Of a stretch of 37,711 nt of DNA, positions 22,219 through 29,665 are shown piece by piece; position 1 is the stretch's first letter, and every line of letters starts with the position of its first letter. The notes beneath the pieces were generated by a model that worked only from the letters and a program-made list of their open reading frames with translations, had not been told where the DNA came from and searched no databases. The translations under genes and the position numbers were made by a program. This stretch comes from Chlamydiota bacterium (lineage in GTDB: Bacteria; Chlamydiota; Chlamydiia; Chlamydiales; Rhabdochlamydiaceae). The stretch spans positions 1 to 37,711 of the forward strand of contig PSRO01000042.1 in the NCBI GenBank assembly GCA_003176115.1, given 5' to 3'.

Positions 22219-23150
22219 GTTTCATTCCAGGAAAAAGGCAGAATGGGTTTTAGGTTGTTTAACCCATGTTTTAGAGCAAGCAGACGATCAAATCCTAGGG
22301 CTACTCCACAGCAAGAAGGAAGCTTCTTAAGATCTTGGATAAACTTTTCATCGATAGGAAGGGCTTCTTTTCCCATCAAAATGCGCGTTTGGTTAGCTTT
22401 TTCGATACGGAGCTTATTTTCTTGCGGATCGGTTAATTCTTGATACCCATTGGCTATTTCTACCGTTTTATAATACACTTCAAAACGGTAAGCTACCAGT
22501 TTTTGATCGACTAAGCGGGTTTTAGCAAGCGCTGCTTGTTCTTTAGGAAAATCGGTAATTACAGTTAGGTAATTAGGATCCAAAGAAGGCTCAACCATGG
22601 AGCTCATCACTAATTGAATCAAGGAATCCCTATCCCAATTTGTATCGGAGATGTGCATTTCATGCGCTTTTAGACATGCAAGTAACTCTTGTACATCGCA
22701 TGTATCACAATCGATGTTTGTAGCCTGGGTGAAAGCTTCTCGATAGGTATAAGTATGCATAGGAAGAGCGCCTAAAGCCATCTGTAATAGATCCAAAGTT
22801 TCTCTAATGATTTGTTCTAAAGACCAGTCTATTCGATACCATTCCAACATGGTGAATTCTGGGTTATGCCATCTACCAAATTCATGATCACGGAATACAT
22901 GGCTGAGTTGATAGATATCTTTGATACCATAAGAGAGCAATCGTTTCATGCGGTATTCTGGAGAGGTGTGCAAGTAACCTATTTTATCGCTTACACAAAC
23001 CTTTATTACATCGATGTGTGGATCTATGGGAGCTGTCAGAGATAATGCAGGACAATCTACTTCTAAAACCTTTCTCTGCAAAAAAAAGTTGCGTACTTTA
23101 GCAAATAGATCAGCTCTTGCTAACAATAAAGAGAGATCTTTTTTAGACAC
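22215..23150 (-). CDS. epmA: EF-P lysine ligase EpmA (PoxA/GenX)
   Basis: A 311-residue class II lysyl-tRNA-synthetase paralogue without the anticodon-binding domain. Motif 2 appears as HVFRDHEFGRWHNPEFTMLE and motif 3 as GVALGFDRLLAL. TSPEYRMKRLL is typical of EpmA. It attaches lysine (beta-lysine when EpmB is present) to EF-P. The start is a GTG at 23148-23150 that overlaps the end of efp by 8 bases, so ligase and substrate are probably translationally coupled. No epmB (lysine 2,3-aminomutase) is in the window. Confidence 0.93.
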   Translation of the reverse strand: MSKKDLSLLLARADLFAKVRNFFLQRKVLEVDCPALSLTAPIDPHIDVIKVCVSDKIGYLHTSPEYRMKRLLSYGIKDIYQLSHVFRDHEFGRWHNPEFTMLEWYRIDWSLEQIIRETLDLLQMALGALPMHTYTYREAFTQATNIDCDTCDVQELLACLKAHEMHISDTNWDRDSLIQLVMSSMVEPSLDPNYLTVITDFPKEQAALAKTRLVDQKLVAYRFEVYYKTVEIANGYQELTDPQENKLRIEKANQTRILMGKEALPIDEKFIQDLKKLPSCCGVALGFDRLLALKHGLNNLKPILPFSWNET

Positions 23151-23709
23151 GAGCGACGTAGTCTCCCGTACGTGTATCTATTTTAATCTTTTCCCCTTCT
23201 TCGATAAAGATGGGAATTTGTACTTTTGCACCACTTTCTGTAACCGCTGGTTTTAAGACACGTCCAGAAGCGGTATCACCACGTGCTCCCGGAGCTGTTT
23301 CCATAATACGCATTTCCATGAACGTAGGAGGAGTAACATCAATCGGTTGTCCTTTATAGAAGGTTACATCATACAAGACTTCTTCAAGTAACCACTGCTG
23401 CTTATCCTCTAGTATAGAAAGAGGAATGGTAAATTGTTCAAAGGACTCATCGTCCATAAAAACAACCCCATCAGATTCTTTGTATAACATACGCATCTTC
23501 AACTCTTCTACGTCTGCAGTTGCTACTTTTTCCCCTGATTTAAAAGTTTTTTCTATCACACGCCCTGTCATCAAATGCTTGAGTTTAATACGATTAAAAG
23601 GTTGTCCTTTTCCTGGCTTAACAAACTCATTGCTAACAACAGTATAGGGTTCTTTTTCGATTTCTACTTTAAAACCACCTCTTAGATCACTTGTGCTGTA
23701 TTGGGCCAT
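23143..23709 (-). CDS. efp: Translation elongation factor P
   Basis: A 188-residue EF-P with the usual three beta-barrel domains. The loop that reaches the peptidyl-transferase centre reads EFVKPGKGQPFNR, with Lys34 at the position modified by EpmA in Enterobacteria. The C-terminal block GDTASGRVLKPAVTESGAKV is the family signature. EF-P relieves ribosome stalling at proline runs. AGAGGA precedes the ATG and a promoter-like pair lies 30-60 bases upstream. The next gene is epmA, overlapping by 8 bases. Confidence 0.97.
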   Translation of the reverse strand: MAQYSTSDLRGGFKVEIEKEPYTVVSNEFVKPGKGQPFNRIKLKHLMTGRVIEKTFKSGEKVATADVEELKMRMLYKESDGVVFMDDESFEQFTIPLSILEDKQQWLLEEVLYDVTFYKGQPIDVTPPTFMEMRIMETAPGARGDTASGRVLKPAVTESGAKVQIPIFIEEGEKIKIDTRTGDYVARV

Positions 23710-23739
23710 GTCGTTCCTCTTTTAAAAAGGCCATTTTGA

Positions 23740-23769
23740 ATAATAGATGTTTAAAATGCAAGATTTCAA
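23740..23769 (-). promoter_or_regulatory. Sigma-70-type promoter for efp-epmA
   Basis: On the minus strand TTGAAA (23764-23769) and TATTAT (23740-23745) are separated by 18 bases, about 30 bases before the efp start codon. Confidence 0.5.
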
Positions 23770-24025
23770 GTCTGTTAGAGTTGGTGTTTTCCATTGTCAT
23801 TTGGAGTTTTCTCTGACTTTGATCAATCAACATGAAATCATTTTCAGTACGAGCGGCAAGGAAAACTACGATAATGTTGTTTATAGAGAGCTTTTTTCAT
23901 AGTTTAAAAACGGAGCAGGCTAACTTTTATAAGTTCAAAACAAAAAGAAGTCACAAGATCCTAGATGGAAATGCTCCCTGTGATTACAATCTCACTCTAT
24001 CTCAATTGGGTATGAGGCATAGTTT

Positions 24026-26118
24026 ATGCGTTGGTTACTCTGCTTTATCTTAACTTCTCAACGGATAGCAGCTCCCTTGGAAAATGTAGAATCTTCGACT
24101 CCTGTTGAAATTGCTTTCTTAAACACAAATCTTCTCATAGATGGATACATCTCCCCTTTATCTGGACAAATCTCTCTTCAAGAAATAGATCTTCTCATCA
24201 AAGCAGCGCAAGATCTCACACTAAAAAGAACGTATGTTCCTCCGCAAATTCTTGGCCGTTATGCAAATAAAGATCGTTTAGATCGTCTCTCACTAGGAAA
24301 AGCTCTTCTGCTTCAAGAAAGAAGGTGCTGGATAATACTGCCCCATTTTTGGGTTGGGTACAATCTCCATTCTCCCTATTTTCAAGTGTATGATCCAAAT
24401 GGTTTTGTGCTAGAGTTCGAAATTTGTGACACTAAGGGTATTTTAAAAACAAGTAACTATGGCCTCAGCAATTTACGACAAGAAAAGCCTGATAGCACAG
24501 TAGACCTTCGCAACATAGAGTTCTATGTAGAGCAAGACGCAGTTCGCATGATTTGGCCAGATGGAACGAGCGCATCTACCGAAAACAATCCCCTGTACTC
24601 TACTGCCTAGAAACTGAACTACTCCCCTATGGAAAAGCGCTGCGTTACGAATATAACAGTCAAGGGTTATCTAGAATCCTCTCAACAGATAAAAGTGGCA
24701 AACACACTTACGCATCTATTACAAAAATTAGAGACCATGCCTACGTAGGATCCGATGGAAGAGAAGCCAAGTATCATTATGAAACATTCGAAGTTAAAGT
24801 TAAGGCAAAACTAAAGAAAGTAAAAGAAAGCCTTTCTTTCAAAACCCCCATTCTCACGCAAGCATGTAATCCCACCTATACAAACTCGATGCAATACAAC
24901 GAGAGAAGTTTACTTTCACACTATGATGCGAAAGAATATCCCGTATCGTTTGCGTATTTCCAACAAAAGGGATTTGTTGCTCGCGTTCAGCGCCTAAACA
25001 TTCCCTCTGGATCCGTTGTATTCTCTTATGATCCTCCCATTGCGGGACAAAAAGATGGTTGGACAAGAGCAGAATATGAAAATGGCGCATCTATTGTATA
25101 TCGTTTCGATCAAAATCTGCTTCTTATTGCAATAGAAAATTGGTACGAAGGTGAGCTCGTAAATCAAAAAACTTTTAACTATACTACAAAACAGCATATC
25201 CAGCGCATCGAAACTCGAGATGGAGTTGGTAACCTCCTGATTGCTCATACCTATGAATGTGGTTCTGAGGGTAATGCTCTACTTGAGAAATTGGCACTTT
25301 TTCTATTAGGAGAACCTTTACTACAAGAGGCCGTTTACTCCGAGAAGAAAGAGATGATGGATTAGGTACTGAATATACTTATCTAGGAAATACACGTTTT
25401 CTCACCTCAAAAACCATATTAGATGAAGGAAGACCCATTCGCAAAACAACTTACCTCTATGATGAAGCGAATAACTTAATCAAAGAGGCTGAAGAAGGAC
25501 AAACCTATACAAAGTACATTCTTAAAACCCAAGAACCTCATCTACACCGCATCCAGTGGCAAGAAAAGTATGATTGGGAAGATGAGCTGATCCATAAAAC
25601 CCATTTCACTTACGACAACTATGGAAATTGTTCTAAAGAAAAACATTTTGGATCCGATGGGAATCTAGCCTATAGTGTAAAAAGAGTTTACGACGCATGT
25701 GGAAACCTCGTGCAAGAAACCAACCAACTGGCCTCATACCAATACGATCGCCGAGGCCGTTGCATTCGTGAAATCCCTTTTTCGAATAAGCTCTCTATTG
25801 ATCGTATTTTCGATGATAAGGGAAGGCTTATCCATATCAAAGAAGCAGATCACATCACTTGCTTTACTTACAATGCATACGATGATTTGATCGAAAAAAC
25901 AGACTATTTGGGACTGAAAACAAACTATACGTACCATCCTGTTCATCATAAGCCCACCCTCATTAAATCACCTCCTAATCTTGCTCAAGATGACCTATGA
26001 TGCTTTCGGTAGAGAAACTCAGCGTTGCGATGCTTATGAAGCTAAAACAACAACTAGGTACAATAGGTATGGAAACCCCATAGAGATTGTTGATCCTGAA
26101 TGGGGATTGGGAACATGA
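24026..26118 (+). pseudogene. Rhs/YD-repeat protein gene, broken by frameshifts and truncated
   Basis: The frame starts at an ATG at 24026 with a signal-like N-terminus (MRWLLCFILTSQRIAAPLEN). After about 180 codons a one-base loss near 24567 shifts the frame: restoring it gives PDGTERIYRKQSPVLYC, while the actual frame ends at 24610. A second one-base shift lies between about 25265 and 25341; before it the frame runs to a stop at 25365, after it continues as REERDDGLGTEYTYLG. YD-type repeats are plain: YDNYGNCSKE, YDRRGRCIRE, FDDKGRLI, YNAYDDLIEKTDYLG. A third break comes at 25987-26000. The last piece (TYDAFGRETQRCD, YNRYGNPIEIVDPE) ends at 26118. The Rhs core with its C-terminal toxin region is missing. 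Such proteins are surface or secreted shells; this one looks inactive. Confidence 0.88.
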
Positions 26119-26363
26119 TAGTAGAATCCATATTAGGAGACTGGATTTATCTTATAAAATTTAAAACTGGTAGAGAGGTTCGAGTTGCTGGTCGTTTTTT
26201 TAGAGGAATACTCAGAAGTATAGTAATAAAGTACGAAACCTTTAAGCCACAGACCAATCCTAGAAACACAGCTCCTTACGGAAGTGTAAAAAGATATGAT
26301 GGTCTAGGAAGTGGTGGTCCTCACTATAACGATGTTTTAGATATGGCACTGTTAACAAATTAA
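26100..26363 (+). CDS. Short ORF after the Rhs remnant, possible leftover C-terminal tip
   Basis: An 87-codon frame with ATG at 26100 that overlaps the end of the Rhs remnant by 19 bases. The product has a hydrophobic start (MIVESILGDWIYLIKF) and a polar part with NPRNTAPYGSVKRYDGLGSG. I recognise no family. The last six codons and the stop lie inside the left 31-bp arm of the inverted-repeat element at 26342-26494, so the original 3' end has been replaced. Rhs genes carry variable toxin tips at this place, so a truncated tip is the obvious idea, but nothing in the sequence proves it. No good ribosome site is seen. Confidence 0.35.
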   Translation: MGIGNMIVESILGDWIYLIKFKTGREVRVAGRFFRGILRSIVIKYETFKPQTNPRNTAPYGSVKRYDGLGSGGPHYNDVLDMALLTN

Positions 26364-26494
26364 GCTAAGAGATTGATCGCATCAAAGAGAATAAGCGCTT
26401 AGCTCTTAGATTCGACAAGCTAACAACTACTTTCTTCTCTTTTTTTGCTTTAGCTGCAATCAGTCTCTTAGCTTAATTTGTTAACAGTGCCATA
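26342..26494. mobile_element. 153-bp element with 31-bp perfect terminal inverted repeats (MITE-like or IS remnant)
   Basis: Bases 26342-26372 (TATGGCACTGTTAACAAATT and onward) are the exact reverse complement of 26464-26494. Beyond the perfect 31 bp the two ends stay similar for roughly another 15-20 bp (TTGATCGCATCAAAG against CTGATTGCAGCTAAAG). The ends thus look like about 50-bp inverted repeats enclosing a short core without coding capacity. The outer GGCACTGTT resembles the tips of several insertion sequences such as the IS6 group. No transposase is present. It may also work as a strong two-way terminator between the Rhs remnant and the IncA-like gene. Confidence 0.65.
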
Positions 26495-26536
26495 GTAAAG
26501 CACTCCTAAAAAATTTGAAGAACAGAAAATGTATTG

Positions 26537-27565
26537 TTATGAATTATTATTTCCGCTTGAGTTGTGTAAGTTTAGCTCTGCATGTAATTTTTGTAAGCGA
26601 TCAACCTGTAAAGTCAGAGCGGACTGCAGTTCTTTTTTCTCTGATAAAAGAGATCTGTGCTCTGATAAAAGAGATTGCAGATCAGAACGTATTTTTTGCA
26701 ACTCACTAGAAACCGAAGATAGTTCTTGACGTGTTTCTTGTAAACGGGTGTTCTCCAAACGGTATTCCATTCGTAAGCTAGATAATTGAGTAGATGTTTG
26801 GGCTACTTTAATTTGTAAATCGGTATAGTTTTTAAGAACATCTGCTAATTGATCGTGACTACAAGAGATTTGTTGGTGAAGGTGATTTAGCTCTTTGATT
26901 TTTTGTAGAGTCTTATCGTTATTTTGTAAGGATACTAGCTGTTCGATGATTCTCTTTCCTCCTTCTAATTGATCGGCTTGCTCTGTTGATGTTCTAGAAA
27001 CTAACTCCATTAAGTGCTTAGCTACTGTCTGTTGTTTTTCCATAGCTACAGAAAAGGTACTGAATTTTTTCGCCATCTCTTGCATTTCTGTTGTAGCGGG
27101 TTTTAGATCTACAAGGTTAACACGTAAATCTTCAACAGAATCAAGCAGATCTGTGCTGGTTTGACTTAAACAATTTGCATGCATAAAGAGTTTTGTCACT
27201 TCTGTTTTTAGATTTTCATTTTCCACTTTTTGCTCCGTAACTAAAGAGTGCAAATCTTGATTATGAGCAGCAAAATCTTGATTTTGTTTCTCTAAGTCTT
27301 CTATACATTCCCTCATTCTTTTTAGGCTCTCATAATGGTGTATGAATAAAGCTCCTAAACTACACACGCCAGAAAGAGCTGCAAATGCACTGCAAATAAA
27401 AACCGTTTGTGTAAAAAAAGTAATAACAGCACAACAGACCGAAATAACAAGACCTACCAGCATGGTTTTTTCTTTCCAATCAGCTGTTTGTGTTATGTTT
27501 AAGATTTTTTGGTTAATAGGAGAGAAGATATAATCTGTAGCCGCTTGAATAGATGAAATAAGCAC
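26537..27565 (-). CDS. IncA-like protein: bilobed membrane domain followed by long coiled coil
   Basis: A 342-residue protein. Residues about 34-53 and 56-76 are two hydrophobic helices joined by a very short turn, the hallmark of chlamydial inclusion-membrane proteins. From about 80 to 335 the chain is almost continuous heptad coiled coil (ECIEDLEKQ, LENTRLQETRQELSSVSSEL). This is the layout of IncA, whose coiled coil drives homotypic fusion of inclusions. The start is a GTG at 27565 with AAGGAG nine bases upstream. TTGACA and TTTAAT upstream make a plausible promoter. Orthology to IncA is not claimed, because coiled coils converge; the architecture and the chlamydial context are the evidence. 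Confidence 0.72.
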   Translation of the reverse strand: MLISSIQAATDYIFSPINQKILNITQTADWKEKTMLVGLVISVCCAVITFFTQTVFICSAFAALSGVCSLGALFIHHYESLKRMRECIEDLEKQNQDFAAHNQDLHSLVTEQKVENENLKTEVTKLFMHANCLSQTSTDLLDSVEDLRVNLVDLKPATTEMQEMAKKFSTFSVAMEKQQTVAKHLMELVSRTSTEQADQLEGGKRIIEQLVSLQNNDKTLQKIKELNHLHQQISCSHDQLADVLKNYTDLQIKVAQTSTQLSSLRMEYRLENTRLQETRQELSSVSSELQKIRSDLQSLLSEHRSLLSEKKELQSALTLQVDRLQKLHAELNLHNSSGNNNS

Positions 27566-27648
27566 TTTTTTAGCTCCTTGTGATAAGATAAGGGAAGGAT
27601 CTGCTAGAGATCAAAACAAAACACCTTATAAAAATTTTTAAATCAATA

Positions 27649-27677
27649 ATTAAATTTTAAAATTGATTCTTTGTCAA
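27649..27677 (-). promoter_or_regulatory. Sigma-70-type promoter for the IncA-like gene
   Basis: On the minus strand a perfect TTGACA (27672-27677) and TTTAAT (27649-27654) are separated by 17 bases. The leader to the GTG start would be about 75 bases. Confidence 0.5.
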
Positions 27678-27719
27678 CAAAATGATCTAAGGTAAAAAAG
27701 GGATGTAAGGAGATAATGC

Positions 27720-28544
27720 ATGCAAGAAGAGATTACAGAAGAGCAGTTTGCCATAGAGACATTGGAGCGATATTCAGGATGTGAAGTTGCAAAATTCCAA
27801 TCAAATCTACTGTTAACCAATTTTCCTCGGTATGTAGAGTATTTTGCAAAAAGTAGATCTGTGCCCGTTATCGAAGGATCGATGTTTAAAGTGGCGCATT
27901 GCCCAGCAGAGGATATCAGCATTTTAGATTTTAAAATTGGTTCACCCGCTGCTGCCTTAGTGGTGGATTTGTGTTCCTTTTTGCCGATTAAAGCAAGCCT
28001 GCTTTTAGGAATGTGTGGAGGTTTAAGAAGGCGTTATCAAATAGGGGACTATCTTGTCCCAGTTGCAAGCATTCGAGGCGAGGGGACGTCTGATTTCTAT
28101 TTTCCTTCTGATGTGCCCGCTTTGTCTAATTTTTTGATGCAAAAAGCGGTAACCGATGTATTGGAATTACAAAAAGCGGTTTACCATATTGGCATTACCT
28201 ATACGACAAATATGCGTTTTTGGGAATTCAATGAAGAGTTTAAAAATGTGCTAAAAGCTACAAAAGCACAAGCCATCGAAATGGAATGTGCCACCTTATT
28301 TTCCGCAAGCTATAAACGCAAGTTCACCTTAGGGGCTCTTTTACTCGTTTCCGATCTACCGCTAGCTAACTTTGGAGTAAAGACCAAAAAAAGCTCAGAG
28401 TCCGTTTATCAGCGTTATATGGCTGATCATGTGGAAAAAGGAATAGACATCATTAAGCGCTCTCGTGAGATGCAAGACCAACGCATTAAAGGAGCCTATC
28501 ATCGCAATATTGGCATGGGAGTTCCTAAAAGTCACTCGCGTTAG
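27720..28544 (+). CDS. amn: AMP nucleosidase (short, catalytic-domain form)
   Basis: A 274-residue nucleoside-phosphorylase-fold enzyme. The motifs LLGMCGGLRRRYQIGDYLVP, ASIRGEGTSDFYFP and AIEMECATLFSASY are characteristic of AMP nucleosidase, which splits AMP into adenine and ribose 5-phosphate. The enterobacterial enzyme is nearly 500 residues with an extra N-terminal domain; this is the short version. AAGGAGAT lies 5 bases before the ATG at 27720; the overlapping ATG at 27716 leads nowhere. It probably tunes adenylate pools in an organism that draws nucleotides from its host. It is transcribed away from the IncA-like gene. Confidence 0.85.
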   Translation: MQEEITEEQFAIETLERYSGCEVAKFQSNLLLTNFPRYVEYFAKSRSVPVIEGSMFKVAHCPAEDISILDFKIGSPAAALVVDLCSFLPIKASLLLGMCGGLRRRYQIGDYLVPVASIRGEGTSDFYFPSDVPALSNFLMQKAVTDVLELQKAVYHIGITYTTNMRFWEFNEEFKNVLKATKAQAIEMECATLFSASYKRKFTLGALLLVSDLPLANFGVKTKKSSESVYQRYMADHVEKGIDIIKRSREMQDQRIKGAYHRNIGMGVPKSHSR

Positions 28545-28545
28545 A

Positions 28546-28590
28546 AAAAGGCAATCCACAATTGCTTTTAAGTTAAGATTTGTGGATTGC
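28546..28590 (-). terminator. Hairpin repeat copy 1 (minus-strand terminator type)
   Basis: GCAATCCACAA (28551-28561) pairs with TTGTGGATTGC (28580-28590) around an 18-base loop. On the minus strand the stem is followed by CTTTTTC. It can end transcripts from the decayed gene at 28627-29063 and lies just after the amn stop. A near-identical copy is at 29069-29107. Confidence 0.65.
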
Positions 28591-28626
28591 TGGATAGTTT
28601 CCTCACTTTGTTCATCTTTCTCAATT

Positions 28627-29063
28627 TTATATTAGCATAAAAAACGCAAAGGAGGTTAGATAAGTAAGAAATAAAAATAGAGAATGCATTTTTCTTAAAT
28701 GTGAATTAAACAACTGAAAAACCAAGACTTCTTCAAAGAAAAAAGACAATGCTTGTATTCCAATTCCAAGAGCATTTGCATAGATTGCGCATGTTAAAAA
28801 TTTAGTGCCCTTTTTAAGATATCCAAAATAATAAAAAATCCATTTATATAAACAAAAAAACCCAAAGCCAACTCCAGTAGATAGTACATCTTTTGGAATC
28901 CGTCCAAACTCTAGAGCATCTAATATAACTGATCATTTCAAGAATGAATAGAAAAAAGAAAAACCCTTAACCACCACTTTCTAGTCTCTAATTCGGTAAA
29001 AACACTATAGTCATGAAAATTTTTTTGTAAAAAACTTATAAACAAAATAATAATCTCTCTAGA
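28627..29063 (-). pseudogene. Decayed multi-span membrane protein gene
   Basis: Read on the minus strand, an open segment from about 29063 gives ILFISFLQKNFHDYSVF and ELETRKWWLRVFLFSIHS and then hits a stop. In another frame, coding continues as LDALEFGRIPKDVLSTGVGF, FFCLYKWIFYYFGYLKKGT, YANALGIGIQALSFFFEEVL and LFLFLTYLTSFAFFMLI to a TAA at 28627-28629. The second segment lacks any early start codon, and the join contains stops in the relevant frames, so at least one frameshift or nonsense change has occurred. The product would have had several hydrophobic spans. No family recognised. This accounts for most of the 647-base gap between amn and the next gene. Confidence 0.6.
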
Positions 29064-29107
29064 AAAGTGCAATCCACAAGCGCTTTAGGTTAGCATTTGT
29101 GGATTGC
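29064..29107 (-). terminator. Hairpin repeat copy 2 (minus-strand terminator type)
   Basis: GCAATCCACAA (29069-29079) pairs with TTGTGGATTGC (29097-29107). On the minus strand the stem is followed by ACTTTTCT. The arms are identical to copy 1 at 28551-28590, and the loops and the preceding TAGAAAA are also similar. It lies about 85 bases downstream of the small cysteine protein gene. Confidence 0.65.
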
Positions 29108-29191
29108 TAGTTTAAGCTTATTTGTTAAAAATAAGTCCCAAATCTGTAAAGATAAGATCTTTTTTTTGGTCCATTTTAAGTTCTAGAAATC

Positions 29192-29542
29192 TTATGGAGT
29201 CGGAGCAGGAGCAGTCGGGCAGCATATTGCCACACACATAGGCCAGAACGCTCCGCCTGTTCCGCCTGCTGCTGCTAAACAAGTCGACATACAAAGAGCA
29301 AAAAGACCAAATCCTGCATCGGCTCCTGGAACACTGCTTACTGCTTGCACAGCTCCAAATAAAACACCTGCTTTAACAAGCTTACTAGGCGTTAGTTTGC
29401 TTGCAATATAATTTGCTCCTACTTGCATAGTTTCAAATATAGGTTTTGCTATAGAGGTTACTGTGACAGGTTCATGAGGCTTTACTAAACCAACTGCATG
29501 TAAAGGACCTTGTAAAGATTGTAATGGGAAATGAATGCTCAT
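29192..29542 (-). CDS. Small protein with C-terminal twin CX3C motif
   Basis: A 116-residue protein of unknown function. AAAGGAGAAAC precedes the ATG, so it is very likely expressed. The N-terminal half is unremarkable with a mildly hydrophobic stretch (VKAGVLFGAVQAVSSV, about 57-71). The C-terminus holds five cysteines: Cys84-x3-Cys88, 14 residues, Cys103-x3-Cys107-Cys108, within a hydrophobic Gly/Ala-rich hairpin-like stretch (LCMSTCLAAAGGTGGAFW). The tail is PTAPAPTP. Similar small Ala/Gly/Cys-rich C-termini occur, as far as I remember, in some fungal, nematode and chlamydial proteins of unknown role. Disulfide formation outside the cytoplasm is plausible, but no classic signal peptide is visible. 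Confidence 0.65.
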   Translation of the reverse strand: MSIHFPLQSLQGPLHAVGLVKPHEPVTVTSIAKPIFETMQVGANYIASKLTPSKLVKAGVLFGAVQAVSSVPGADAGFGLFALCMSTCLAAAGGTGGAFWPMCVAICCPTAPAPTP

Positions 29543-29665
29543 AAAGTTTCTCCTTTGGTTACAGCTAAAGCTCTAAAAATAAGAGCAATGCTAAAAAACG
29601 GCCCACTATATAACTTGTATTAGAAAAAATGTCCAGAATTTTTTTAACAGGTAAAAATATTTAAG

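Noticed and set aside
23832-24053. A 73-codon plus-strand frame between efp and the Rhs remnant
   Set aside because: It overlaps the Rhs start in another frame, has no convincing ribosome site and no recognisable domain. Chance openness is more likely.
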